Assembly: GCF_044784365.2 (NCBI RefSeq)
Contig: NZ_CP173065.2
Direction: 5' to 3' (one strand)
DNA: 64,000 bases
Source: Cetobacterium_A somerae
GTDB lineage: Bacteria > Fusobacteriota > Fusobacteriia > Fusobacteriales > Fusobacteriaceae
In this document: positions 45,046 to 53,996 of the stretch, piece by piece
Layout of the letters: each line of letters begins with the position of its first letter
How positions within the stretch are numbered: the first letter of the stretch is position 1
Made by a program: the position numbers and the translations under genes
The notes under the pieces: model-generated
The model's input: only the letters and a program-made list of their open reading frames with translations
The model's database searches: none
Told to the model about the DNA's origin: nothing

Positions 45046-45090
45046 AAAAAGCACTTGAAATATAGTAATTTGAACTATACCTCAAGTGCT
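45046..45090 (-). terminator. Terminator of the uronate GntR gene
   Basis: AGCACTTGA and TCAAGTGCT arms with an inner TATAGT/ACTATA pairing, followed by TTTTTG on the minus strand. Confidence 0.78.
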
Positions 45091-45107
45091 ACATCTCAAT
45101 ATTTTTT

Positions 45108-45803
45108 TTACTTACTGCAAAAATACTCTGGATATTTTGCTTCATATTTTTTAATTACATCTTTATAATTTAGAAGATGTTTTTCAATCAGTGTATCTAC
45201 ATTTTTATCATCTTTATTCTTTATTAACTCTACAATTTTTATATGTTGATTTAGTGTAGCTTCAATATTAGTTTTCTCTAAAGCATCTAAAAGTCTAAGT
45301 CTATCATAGTGAGTCGATAATCTTTTAATAGCTTTCCAACTATTCTTTTTATTGTAGTGCTCAAACAGTATATAGTGAAACTCGTTATCTAAAGTGAAAA
45401 ACTCATGTAGATCCCCATCAAAATTTAATATTATCTTTTGATACTCTATATTTTTCTCTAACTTCATCACTAAATCATTTACATTTTTATCACACATAGC
45501 CATTTTTAAAATTCTCTCTTCACAAGTTTCTCTAACAAAGATAGCTTCCTCTACTAAGTCATAATCTATCTTAGAAACAAAAGACCCTTTTTGAGGAAAA
45601 ACTTGTAGTAACTTCTCCTCTACTAACTGTACAATAGCCTCTCTCAGTGGCGTTCTACTTACATTTAGTATCTTACTTAACTCTATCTCCCCTATTGATT
45701 CCCCTGGTTTTAAATTTAGACTCATAATATTCTCTCTCAAAACTCTATATATATACTGTCTAGTATTTTCTTTAGAATTTTTACTTACCCCTTGTAATCT
45801 CAT
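45108..45803 (-). CDS. GntR/FadR-family regulator (FCD domain), probable uronate repressor
   Basis: 231-aa regulator with winged helix at about 12-80 (YIYRVLRENIMSLNLKPGESI, LNVSRTPLREAIVQLVEEKLL, FPQKGSFV) and an FCD domain (about 90-225: FVRETCEERIL, LDNEFHYILFEHYNK, LNQHIKIVELI, LLNYKDVI, with the His and Asp pattern that binds metal and acid). It belongs to the subfamily of UxuR/ExuR/KdgR-like uronate regulators. It lies directly upstream of uxaC in the same direction but has its own terminator. TTGTATnCAA boxes occur at both promoters, consistent with repression and autoregulation. Confidence 0.88.
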   Translation of the reverse strand: MRLQGVSKNSKENTRQYIYRVLRENIMSLNLKPGESIGEIELSKILNVSRTPLREAIVQLVEEKLLQVFPQKGSFVSKIDYDLVEEAIFVRETCEERILKMAMCDKNVNDLVMKLEKNIEYQKIILNFDGDLHEFFTLDNEFHYILFEHYNKKNSWKAIKRLSTHYDRLRLLDALEKTNIEATLNQHIKIVELIKNKDDKNVDTLIEKHLLNYKDVIKKYEAKYPEYFCSK

Positions 45804-45879
45804 CCTTTTCTCTCCTATAAATGTTTTTATATATTATATCAGCATTTTGTTTAAATGTATACTAGTCATACCTTTAAAA

Positions 45880-45889
45880 TTGTATTCAA
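45880..45889. promoter_or_regulatory. Operator candidate upstream of the uronate GntR gene
   Basis: TTGTATTCAA, one mismatch from TTGTATACAA. A related inverted motif GTATACTAGTCATAC lies at 45856-45870. Confidence 0.4.
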
Positions 45890-45983
45890 TTTTTTTATCT
45901 TGAAAACAACAAAGGAAATATATTGTTTTTCTTGTATTTTAGTAGAGAAATAGAAGTTAAATCAAATTTTTCAGGAGGTTTTT

Positions 45984-46736
45984 ATGATAGATATAGGAAC
46001 GATATTTTTAGTATGTTTAATCATCTATATTTTATTCAAAAGAAGAGATCTTATTAAACTAGATTTAAGAATTCAAAGGATGCAATACATACTCTTTATA
46101 GTTTTTGTTATATTCTTGCTTTTTGTAATAAACTTCTTAGATCAAAAAATCGCTTTCATTATATCTAATCAATACCCTCAAGGTTTACTAGCTAACTATC
46201 CTCTAACAAATGAAACTCTAACTGATATTTTTAAAGGGATAACTCATCTAGGTGAACCTAATTACTTAGCTTTAGTTGCTTTTCCTGCTTTTTTATATTT
46301 TAGATATAAAAAAAATACGAAACTTCAAACTTTAATTTTAAGCGCAGTTGTTATAATGATGTTTGGTTCTTTAATCTCAACTATTTTAAAAGCTGTTTTT
46401 GTAAGAAGTCGACCATATCAAGAGTGGAATAATTTTGGCTTCTATTTTATCACAGATGTACTACAAAAAAGAGTTCCTTATAATGGAGATTATATGTCTT
46501 TCCCATCAGGGCATACTCTGGTAGCTTCTTGTGGATTCTTTTACTTAGCAATGATGAATAAAAATATTCATATGAAAATATTTTGGTCTGCTTTTCCAAT
46601 ATTAGTTGCTGTTTCAAGAGTTTATCTATCATATCACTGGTTAAGTGATGTTTTAGCTAGTTTACTATTTGGACTTTTCCTTGCTAAAAAGTATAGAGAT
46701 AGCCTTGACCCATCCTCTTTAAATAACTTAAGCTAG
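45984..46736 (+). CDS. PAP2-family membrane phosphatase
   Basis: 250-aa protein with about six hydrophobic helices and all three PAP2 motifs: K-x6-RP (LKAVFVRSRPY), PSGH (SFPSGHTLVASCGF) and SR-x5-H-x3-D (SRVYLSYHWLSDVLAS). The family dephosphorylates lipid phosphates such as phosphatidic acid, phosphatidylglycerophosphate or undecaprenyl pyrophosphate at the outer face of the inner membrane. The substrate cannot be told. Monocistronic with TCAGGAGG upstream; the stop codon lies within the terminator hairpin. Confidence 0.9.
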   Translation: MIDIGTIFLVCLIIYILFKRRDLIKLDLRIQRMQYILFIVFVIFLLFVINFLDQKIAFIISNQYPQGLLANYPLTNETLTDIFKGITHLGEPNYLALVAFPAFLYFRYKKNTKLQTLILSAVVIMMFGSLISTILKAVFVRSRPYQEWNNFGFYFITDVLQKRVPYNGDYMSFPSGHTLVASCGFFYLAMMNKNIHMKIFWSAFPILVAVSRVYLSYHWLSDVLASLLFGLFLAKKYRDSLDPSSLNNLS

Positions 46737-46758
46737 GTATTTTATACCTAGCTTTTTT
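46731..46758. terminator. Bidirectional terminator
   Basis: AGCTAGGTAT-TTT-ATACCTAGCT stem then TTTTT. It includes the PAP2 stop codon (46734-46736) and lies 7 bp from the convergent helicase stop. Confidence 0.82.
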
Positions 46759-46764
46759 GTACCA

Positions 46765-49700
46765 TTAGAATAACTTTAATAACTCATCTCTATTCATTTT
46801 TAAAAGCTCTCGCTTCTCTCCATCTAAAACTTCACTAATAACCTTTGATTTCTCATCTTTTATTAGATTTATCTTCTCCTCAATAGTTCCCTTAGTTATA
46901 AGTCTAAATACATTTACCACATTTTTTTGTCCCATTCTATGTGCTCTATCTGTAGCTTGGTTCTCCACAGATGGATTCCACCAAGGATCAAAGTGTATAA
47001 CTGTATCTGCACCTGTTAAATTTAGTCCACTACCTCCAGCTTTTAAAGAGATTACAAATATATCTCCCTCTCCACCATTGAATCTTTCCACTAAGTTTAA
47101 ACGCTCCTCTATCTTAGTTTTTCCATCTAAATATAAAATATTAAACTCATCTTTTAAGTGTTCCTTTATTATACTTAACATCTCTGTAAATTGAGAGAAA
47201 AGTAGCACCCTATGTCCTCCGCTTTTAGCCTCTTGAAGTAGTTCTAAAAGAGCATCTAGCTTTGCACTCTCCCCTTTATAATCCTCAATAAATAGCTTTG
47301 GATGATTACACAGTTGACGAAGCCTTGTTAAACAAGATAGTATTTTTATAGCATCACTACCATTAGCTTCTACCTCTCTTTTATACTTTTCTAAATATCC
47401 TAAGTATAACTTTCTCTGTTTCTCACTTAATTCAACAATCACATCCTGTTCAATTTTGTCTGGAAGCTCTTTTAATACTTCACTCTTTGTACGTCTTAAA
47501 ATAAATGGCCCCACAACACTTTTTAAACTTTTCAGATTATCTAAGTATCTCTTTTTAAATGTTGTATGTTTTCCAAGATACCCTGGGAAAGCAAAGTCAA
47601 ATATACTCCAAAGTTCAAGTATGTTATTTTCAATAGGAGTACCTGTAAGAGCTATTTTAGTTTCACCCTTTATCTCTTTTATAGCATTTGAAGTTTTCCC
47701 CAAAATATTTTTTATATTCTGTGCTTCATCTATAACTATATTGGCAAATCCCTCTTTAAAAGGTATCATTCCATATAAATCTAAATCATTTTTTAGCACT
47801 CCATAAGTTGTTATTAAAACCTCGCCACTTTTTAGACTTTTAATAGTCTCTTCTCTCTCCCACTTTACACCTACACACATCTTTACTGTTACATTAGGAG
47901 CAAATTTTTCAAACTCACTTTTCCAGTTATAAACTAGTGATTTTGGAGCTATAACTATACTTGGCAGTTCTCTTTTTTCTAGTGCTAAATACGCTATAGT
48001 TTGTAGTGTTTTTCCAAGTCCCATATCATCAGCTAAGATTCCACCAAGACCAAGTTTTTTAAGAGTATTTAACCACTGAACTCCATAAAGTTGATAGTCT
48101 CTTAGCATAGGAAAACTCTTTTTAATAGCTAACTCTTCCTCTTTACTACTAATAGATTTTAGATTTCTGTCCATTACCTCAAACTCGCTATCTAAAACTA
48201 TATTTTTTATTTTTTTTAGCGTTGAACTTAAGAAATAACTATAGTTTTTAGCTCTAGATATAACTCCAGCCTCTATCTCTTTTTTACTCACCTCTGCTAT
48301 ATCTAAAAGATCATTTAAATCATCTAGCTCAGAGGTATCACTTATATCTATTATTCCACCATTTTTTAAAAGGTAATACTTTTTCTTTTCACGAACTGCA
48401 GTTAAAAATCTAAGTACCTCATCTTTATCTATTCCATCTATATTAAAACTTATCTCTAAAATATCAGTGACCTTTGTTTCTACACGGTAGCTAGCAGTGG
48501 TATAACTTTTATTTTTAAACTCCTCAGAGTAATATATCTCATAGTATCTTTCTAACTCAGGTATACCCTCTACTACAAACTTATATATACTTTCAACATT
48601 TGTAATGTGATAAGCGTTGTTTTCAAAGTTATTTTGATAATCTTTTAAAACATCTTTATATAAAGAGTATCCCTCTAAAGCATTGCTTAAAATTATTGTT
48701 CCATCTAAGTCACCCTCATATATTCCATCATAGAACCTCTTAGTATAAACCTTTAATCCATAAGTATTATAGGAATCTATATATATTTTATCCTCTATCT
48801 TTTTAGGAGTATAAACCTTTTTCTTTATACTTTCTGATAACTCTAACTTTGCCATTTTTTGAATGGAGTTTATAACTACAGGAAGATTATTTTCACTAAT
48901 TACCATAGTTTCACTTCTACTAGTTTTTTGACGAATTTTTTTATAAACTTCTATATCCTCACTTGAAACTCTATAAAAAATTGGAGTTCCATTGTCTAAA
49001 TAAAGAAGAGTTCTCTCTCCCCTTTGAATAAAACTAGATATATTTTTAAAAGCCAGCTCTATATCACTACCAGAGTTTTTAACATCTATCTCTAATATCT
49101 CTTTTAAACTTTTTTCTTTTAAAATTATTTGGTTTCCTTCAACTAAGATATCCATTAGTCTATCAAAACTAAACTTATTACTTAAAATAGTTGAAATATT
49201 AAGTTCACCATAATAACTTTTTTCTAAAATTCCCTCATACTCCTTTAGAAAATCTAAGAACTTTTTCTCCCACCCTTGAAAGTAGTCTGTTGCAGGGTTA
49301 TACTGATATGATTTTCCAAAATCAAAGGACGTTAGACCATAGGCTTTTAAAAATTTTGATAGCTTATTAGTTAACTTATAGTTTTTATCCTTTGTTACAA
49401 TCTCTATATCTAGTTTAAAGTCTATATATCCCCTTATATTTTCAATTTTTGGAGTGATCTTTAAAAATATTAGATTTTTTTTCTCACCCATTGGATTTTT
49501 TAAAAAATCTAGGTGGATATCTGGTTTAGCTTTTTCTATGCTCTCTTTCTTTAATACTAAATTATATGCTGCCATAGCAACGGCTACTATATGTTTACAA
49601 GGTTTTACATTCTCTCTAAAATACATACAGCTACAATTAAAATCTAAAACTTCATCTTTACTAAAAATAACCTCAGTTTTATAGTTTAAATAGTTACTTC

Positions 49701-49860
49701 CCTTTACAGAGCCTTCAAGATTACGAACTCCCTCTCCGTAATACTCCTCTTCTACACCATAAAGTTTGAAGTTCCCAGCTTTTCCTCTATTATAATAGTC
49801 TTTTCCACGACTGTAAATTGTGTATCCAACTTCATTTTCTAGTCTCTTTAAAAAATCCAA
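46765..49860 (-). CDS. SNF2-family DNA-dependent ATPase with SWIM zinc finger
   Basis: 1031-aa protein. The N-terminal SWIM zinc finger has Cys76, Cys78, Cys88 and His90 (FNCSCMYFRENVKPCKHI), followed by a bacterial SNF2-associated region. The C-terminal half is a Swi2/Snf2 helicase core: ADDMGLGKTLQTIAYLA (Walker A), VIDEAQNIKN, ALTGTPIENN, LLFSQFTEML, and SLKAGGSGLNLTGADTVIHFDPWWNP with QATDRAHRMGQ. It probably translocates on duplex DNA and remodels bound proteins; bacterial members are little studied. The start appears to be TTG (49858-49860) with GGAGGG upstream, because no ATG lies nearby. Confidence 0.92.
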   Translation of the reverse strand: MDFLKRLENEVGYTIYSRGKDYYNRGKAGNFKLYGVEEEYYGEGVRNLEGSVKGSNYLNYKTEVIFSKDEVLDFNCSCMYFRENVKPCKHIVAVAMAAYNLVLKKESIEKAKPDIHLDFLKNPMGEKKNLIFLKITPKIENIRGYIDFKLDIEIVTKDKNYKLTNKLSKFLKAYGLTSFDFGKSYQYNPATDYFQGWEKKFLDFLKEYEGILEKSYYGELNISTILSNKFSFDRLMDILVEGNQIILKEKSLKEILEIDVKNSGSDIELAFKNISSFIQRGERTLLYLDNGTPIFYRVSSEDIEVYKKIRQKTSRSETMVISENNLPVVINSIQKMAKLELSESIKKKVYTPKKIEDKIYIDSYNTYGLKVYTKRFYDGIYEGDLDGTIILSNALEGYSLYKDVLKDYQNNFENNAYHITNVESIYKFVVEGIPELERYYEIYYSEEFKNKSYTTASYRVETKVTDILEISFNIDGIDKDEVLRFLTAVREKKKYYLLKNGGIIDISDTSELDDLNDLLDIAEVSKKEIEAGVISRAKNYSYFLSSTLKKIKNIVLDSEFEVMDRNLKSISSKEEELAIKKSFPMLRDYQLYGVQWLNTLKKLGLGGILADDMGLGKTLQTIAYLALEKRELPSIVIAPKSLVYNWKSEFEKFAPNVTVKMCVGVKWEREETIKSLKSGEVLITTYGVLKNDLDLYGMIPFKEGFANIVIDEAQNIKNILGKTSNAIKEIKGETKIALTGTPIENNILELWSIFDFAFPGYLGKHTTFKKRYLDNLKSLKSVVGPFILRRTKSEVLKELPDKIEQDVIVELSEKQRKLYLGYLEKYKREVEANGSDAIKILSCLTRLRQLCNHPKLFIEDYKGESAKLDALLELLQEAKSGGHRVLLFSQFTEMLSIIKEHLKDEFNILYLDGKTKIEERLNLVERFNGGEGDIFVISLKAGGSGLNLTGADTVIHFDPWWNPSVENQATDRAHRMGQKNVVNVFRLITKGTIEEKINLIKDEKSKVISEVLDGEKRELLKMNRDELLKLF

Positions 49861-49924
49861 TTGTACCCTCCAATTTTTTTCTTTTATTTTATATTATATC
49901 ACAAAACCTTTATTTCAAAAATTT

Positions 49925-49962
49925 ATAAAAAAAGAGGCTAGATAAATTAATATCTAACCCCT
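49925..49962 (-). terminator. Terminator of the lysA operon
   Basis: GGGGTTAGATA / TATCTAGCCTC stem (with two wobble pairs) followed by seven T on the minus strand. It overlaps the lysA stop codon. Confidence 0.8.
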
Positions 49963-51269
49963 TATATCTCCTCTAACATTAAATCATTTCTTACTAAATC
50001 CTCGTAAGTTTCTCTTTTAGAAACTAGATAACTACGTCCATTTTTTACAAAAACCACAGCTGGTTTTAAAGCTTTATTGTAGTTACTACTCATTGAGTGT
50101 CCATAAGCCCCTGTGCAACTAACAAGTACTAAATCCCCCTCGTCACACTTCCCTAACTTTGTATCCTTTATAATTATATCTCCAGACTCACAGCACTTCC
50201 CAGCTAAAGTCACAACTTCCTTTTTCTCCTCATTCAATCTATTCGCTACAACGCTTTCATACTTAGCACTATAAAGAGCTGGTCTTATGTTATCTGTCAT
50301 CCCTCCATCTATAAAGATATACTTCTCTCCACCAAAAGTCTTCTTCTTTCCTCCCACTGTATAAAGAGTACTTCCAGCTTGAGCAACTATAGAACGCCCT
50401 GGTTCTATAGATACCTTTTCAATGGTAACCTTCTCAGACTCTAAAGTTACCTCTAAAGATTTTACAATTTTTTTCATTAATTTTTTTAGATCTACATCTG
50501 TATCCTCATCTGTATACCTAACTCCAAACCCTCCACCAAGGTTTATCTCAGGTATTTTTATATTTAACTTTTCCGAAATCTCCTTTGTGAATTTAACCAT
50601 AGTTTCTATACCTTCACCAAATGCTAACTCATCAAAAATCTGTGACCCTATGTGACAGTGAAAACCTAAAAAGTTAAGTTCCTCTTTTTCTACTATATCC
50701 CTTACAATCTCAACTATATCCCTATCAAAAATAGACTCTCCAAATTTTGATGTATGTTTTGCTGTTTTTATATATTCATGAGTGTGAGCATCTATACCTA
50801 TATTTAGTCTTAGCATTACATCTATTTTTTTACCTAATCTTTTACAAACATCAGCAACTCTTTTAGCCTCAAATCTATTATCTAAAATTATACTTCCTAT
50901 CTCACTACCTACACACATCTCTAACTCCTCTAGAGACTTATTATTTCCATGCATATGAACTTTCTTAGGATTTATTTTAGTAGATAATATTGTATGTAGC
51001 TCCCCTGCTGAAACAGCATCTATATCTAATCCCATTTTATCAACTACTTGAACCATCCCTTTAGACAAGTAAGCTTTTGATGCATAAACAATAGTTGTTT
51101 TAAATTTGTCACTATGAAATCCCTCTTTTAAGGCTGTTATCTTTTTCTCCATAAGCTCTAAATCATATATATAAAGAGGTGTTCCATAATCTTTTTGTAG
51201 CTTTGTTACTAAAACTCCACCAATCTCTAAAACTCCATCAACATCTTTCATAGTTCCTAAGTATTTCAT
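49962..51269 (-). CDS. lysA: Diaminopimelate decarboxylase
   Basis: 435-aa PLP enzyme for the last step of lysine synthesis. It has the PLP lysine in VYASKAYLSK (Lys65), LGFHCHIGSQIFD, EINLGGGFGVRYT, SIEPGRSIVAQAG, the substrate-binding CCESGD segment (CESxD in most relatives) and YGHSMSSNYN. It overlaps the upstream symporter gene by 4 bp (ATGA), so the symporter is probably linked to amino-acid metabolism. Confidence 0.95.
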   Translation of the reverse strand: MKYLGTMKDVDGVLEIGGVLVTKLQKDYGTPLYIYDLELMEKKITALKEGFHSDKFKTTIVYASKAYLSKGMVQVVDKMGLDIDAVSAGELHTILSTKINPKKVHMHGNNKSLEELEMCVGSEIGSIILDNRFEAKRVADVCKRLGKKIDVMLRLNIGIDAHTHEYIKTAKHTSKFGESIFDRDIVEIVRDIVEKEELNFLGFHCHIGSQIFDELAFGEGIETMVKFTKEISEKLNIKIPEINLGGGFGVRYTDEDTDVDLKKLMKKIVKSLEVTLESEKVTIEKVSIEPGRSIVAQAGSTLYTVGGKKKTFGGEKYIFIDGGMTDNIRPALYSAKYESVVANRLNEEKKEVVTLAGKCCESGDIIIKDTKLGKCDEGDLVLVSCTGAYGHSMSSNYNKALKPAVVFVKNGRSYLVSKRETYEDLVRNDLMLEEI

Positions 51270-52744
51270 ATTAGCTCACCCTTTTCCTTGTAGTCTTTTA
51301 AAGCTATCTTACTATATTTAAATCCTATTATAATTAAAGGTACGTTTATATACACCATCACAATATTTGTTAAATCACTTATTATCCAAATATTATCTAA
51401 CTCTGCTCCTGACCAAACACATGCTACTCCAAAAGGTATGAAAACTAGTGATGAGATTAGCTTCATAATATTTAGGAAAACCTTGTTTCTTGATATCTCT
51501 GTTGCTGATACCTCTATAAAAGCTATCATTCCTAAGATAGTTGAAAAAGCAAACATTCCATAGCATAGAGCAACTAAGAACTGAATGGGTTTCTCTAACA
51601 TAGTAGGAGATAATACCTTTAATGATGTTATAAAGTAACCTAATTTATCACTTCTTAAAGCCATAAAATCAAATCCATCTAAGCTCCATAGATTAGCAAT
51701 TATAACTAAAAATCCTGAGATTGTACAAATTACAAAAGTATCTACAAAAACTCCAAAAGATTGAATAAATCCTTGCTCCACTGGGTGCTTTGCATCTGCT
51801 GCTGCCGCTGCCATAGTTACAGTTCCCTGTCCAGCTTCGTTAGACATAAGTCCTCTTTTTATACCTTGTTGCAGAGCAATTCCCATAGCTCCTCCAAAGA
51901 TAGCTTCAGGACTAAAGGCTCCTGCAAATACAGCTGTAAAAAAGTATGGAACTTTATCTAAATTTAAAGCTATTAAAAACAGTGCTATTATAAAATATGT
52001 CACTGCCATTATTGGAACTATAAAGTCTGTTGCTAGAGCAACTCTTCTAATTCCACCAAAAATAATTACTGTTGTAACTAAGATAATAGTTAATCCTATT
52101 ACAATATATAGAGTATCTGTTCTAGCATAAACACTTCCTGTGATTTGACTAGCAACTGATCCAAATGCTGTAAACATATGAAATACTTGAGATGGCAGTG
52201 TAAATAGTGCATAAAAAATATATGCCACAGCTATTACAAAACCAACAACTTTACTATTATTTAGTAATCTTCTTCCATAATAAGCTATTCCTCCAACATA
52301 ATCCTCACCATTTTTCTCTTTAAAAATTTGAGAAAGAGTAGCTTCTACAAAACATGTTGCCATTCCAAAGAATGCACTAACCCACATCCAAAATAGTGCT
52401 CCAGGCCCTCCTGCTAAAACAGCTCCTGTTACTCCCATTATGTTTCCTGGTCCAATTCTTGTGGCACTACTTAGTAGAAAAGAGGCCATTGGAGATATTC
52501 CAATTTTAGTTTCATTTTTTCTTTTTAAAATATCCACACTTCTTTTAAAATATCTAATCTGTACAAAATTCAGTTTTAGTGTGAAATATAGCCCACACCC
52601 TATTAGCAGTAAAATCGCTAGTGAAAACTCACCAATTATTGGGATATTTTTATAAAACTCAAAGTTTCTTGGAAACTCCCACAGAACATCCGTTATTGGA
52701 TTTAAAAAACTAAAAACATCATTTACCCTACTTAAATAACTCAT
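51266..52744 (-). CDS. AGCS-family sodium:amino acid symporter
   Basis: 492-aa permease with about 11 helices and AGCS/AlsT signatures: ATRIGPGNIMGVTGAVLAGGPGALFWMW, GGIAYYGRRLL, ALQQGIKRGLMSNEAGQGTVTMAAAAAD and the late TxxGM region ILGMIAFIEVSATEI. Characterised members import alanine or glycine with sodium. Coupled by a 4-bp overlap to lysA, which leaves lysine- or diaminopimelate-related roles possible. No other open frame of this operon lies upstream. Confidence 0.92.
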   Translation of the reverse strand: MSYLSRVNDVFSFLNPITDVLWEFPRNFEFYKNIPIIGEFSLAILLLIGCGLYFTLKLNFVQIRYFKRSVDILKRKNETKIGISPMASFLLSSATRIGPGNIMGVTGAVLAGGPGALFWMWVSAFFGMATCFVEATLSQIFKEKNGEDYVGGIAYYGRRLLNNSKVVGFVIAVAYIFYALFTLPSQVFHMFTAFGSVASQITGSVYARTDTLYIVIGLTIILVTTVIIFGGIRRVALATDFIVPIMAVTYFIIALFLIALNLDKVPYFFTAVFAGAFSPEAIFGGAMGIALQQGIKRGLMSNEAGQGTVTMAAAAADAKHPVEQGFIQSFGVFVDTFVICTISGFLVIIANLWSLDGFDFMALRSDKLGYFITSLKVLSPTMLEKPIQFLVALCYGMFAFSTILGMIAFIEVSATEISRNKVFLNIMKLISSLVFIPFGVACVWSGAELDNIWIISDLTNIVMVYINVPLIIIGFKYSKIALKDYKEKGELI

Positions 52745-52800
52745 ATTTAATTCCCACCTTTTTCATTTTTTACAATTTTTCATATACTTTATATTTTTCC

Positions 52801-52840
52801 AATAAAAAAAACTACCAAAAAAATTTAATGGTAGTTTTTG
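52801..52840 (-). terminator. Terminator downstream of the membrane protein/phosphoesterase pair
   Basis: AAAACTACCA and TGGTAGTTTT arms with an AT-rich loop, then eight T on the minus strand. Confidence 0.75.
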
Positions 52841-52932
52841 TAAAATTTCACTATATGATAATATAAGAAAATTGTTTTACAACTTTGGATAGCACAACAT
52901 TAGATACCTAATGACAGTTATATAGATATTCT

Positions 52933-53067
52933 CTATATCCCCAATAAAAATTTTGACGAATTTTTATTTCGGCAAACTCCCCTTTCAATTGACTTCAAAG
53001 CCTTGTCTAGCTCCACCAATCTACTCTTGTCCTTTGCAACCTCTACCTTGTATTTTTTATTAGACAC
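52933..53067 (-). pseudogene. Short gene remnant of unknown origin
   Basis: Open frame of 44 codons from a GTG with no ribosome binding site. The peptide (VSNKKYKVEVAKDKSRLVEL, then DKALKSIERGVCRNK) looks like a normal helical protein segment. Codons such as GTG, CTA, GAC and AGG are more GC-rich than in flanking genes. It may be the remains of a transferred gene. I cannot name the parent family. Confidence 0.4.
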
Positions 53068-53106
53068 ATAATATCATACAAAAAAGTTTAAAGCAAATCT
53101 TTTTTA

Positions 53107-53976
53107 TCACTCTCTACCTTTATTTCTATCCGAAGTATTTTTATCCTTTGAAATACAAGAGCTAACACTACTGAATATAGATGGTAAATATCTTGTACTG
53201 TAACCTAATACTGTTGCTAAAAGATACATGAAAATCTCTCTGCTGTTCTTTGTACTTACTAAATCTAGTATATTAAAAAAATTAATCTTTACTAAATAAT
53301 AAGCTATTATACCAGCAATTATAGAATAAAAAGCTCTTCCTGCTGCCAGTAAAATATAGTATGGAACGAAATATGTTATTTTAAAGCTTTTTTCATTTGT
53401 TAATCTATAATTTATTGCTAAAAAACCTCCCATAAGTCCCATATTTACACTCTTCAAAATATTTTCATTTTCAACTATACTTATATAATTTTTTAATAAC
53501 GAATCAGTTCTATATTTTATAAAAATAAAATACAAACTTAGACTTAATAAAGTAATCACTAGATATGTACAAAAATAAAATATTCTATTTTTATTCAAAA
53601 GTCTATCTTCTAGAGTATCATTATTACATCTAATAAACTCTTGAATCTCATCTATCTCTTTTTTACTCATATTATTTATATCTTTTTCAAGACATAAAAG
53701 TATACATTTTACAATTTTATTATAATACAACTCTCTCATCTTTTCTTTTTTTTTAGCTGTTGTAATTGAACTCCCTATTAAAATTTCGATTTTAAAAATA
53801 AGTTCTGCTATCTCACAAGAAAAAATATTATCTATAAATGTCTCTTTATTATCATTATTAAAAATGCGTATACCCGTTTCATTCTTTAATTTTAATATCT
53901 TATAATCTTTTTCTCTTATTTTTCCCTCAAAATACATTTTTTCAATTGAACTTTCATCATAAAATATATTATGCAT
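53107..53976 (-). CDS. Unknown membrane protein paired with a phosphoesterase
   Basis: 289-aa protein not recognised with certainty. Residues 1-130 are soluble, helical and charged. Hydrophobic segments follow at about 132-154, 175-190, 200-228 and 248-268. The C-terminal half has a pattern (MGLMGGFLAINYRL, RAFYSIIAGIIAYYLV, FMYLLATVLGYSTRYLPSIF) that resembles a loosely conserved G-G, then R-x3-G, then G-(F/Y)-S-x-R-x-(L/V)-P module seen in assorted bacterial membrane proteins of unknown function. It begins 20 bp after the metallophosphoesterase gene, so the two are likely co-expressed. Codon use is very AT-rich. Confidence 0.65.
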   Translation of the reverse strand: MHNIFYDESSIEKMYFEGKIREKDYKILKLKNETGIRIFNNDNKETFIDNIFSCEIAELIFKIEILIGSSITTAKKKEKMRELYYNKIVKCILLCLEKDINNMSKKEIDEIQEFIRCNNDTLEDRLLNKNRIFYFCTYLVITLLSLSLYFIFIKYRTDSLLKNYISIVENENILKSVNMGLMGGFLAINYRLTNEKSFKITYFVPYYILLAAGRAFYSIIAGIIAYYLVKINFFNILDLVSTKNSREIFMYLLATVLGYSTRYLPSIFSSVSSCISKDKNTSDRNKGRE

Positions 53977-53996
53977 ATTTTTCCCTTCTTAATATT

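Larger units (their letters stand above)
52745..53106. other. 362-bp region with no intact gene
   Basis: It contains a terminator (52807-52838), an AT-rich spacer and a 44-codon open frame (52933-53067) with codon use unlike the neighbours, probably a remnant. Nothing else was seen. Confidence 0.7.
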
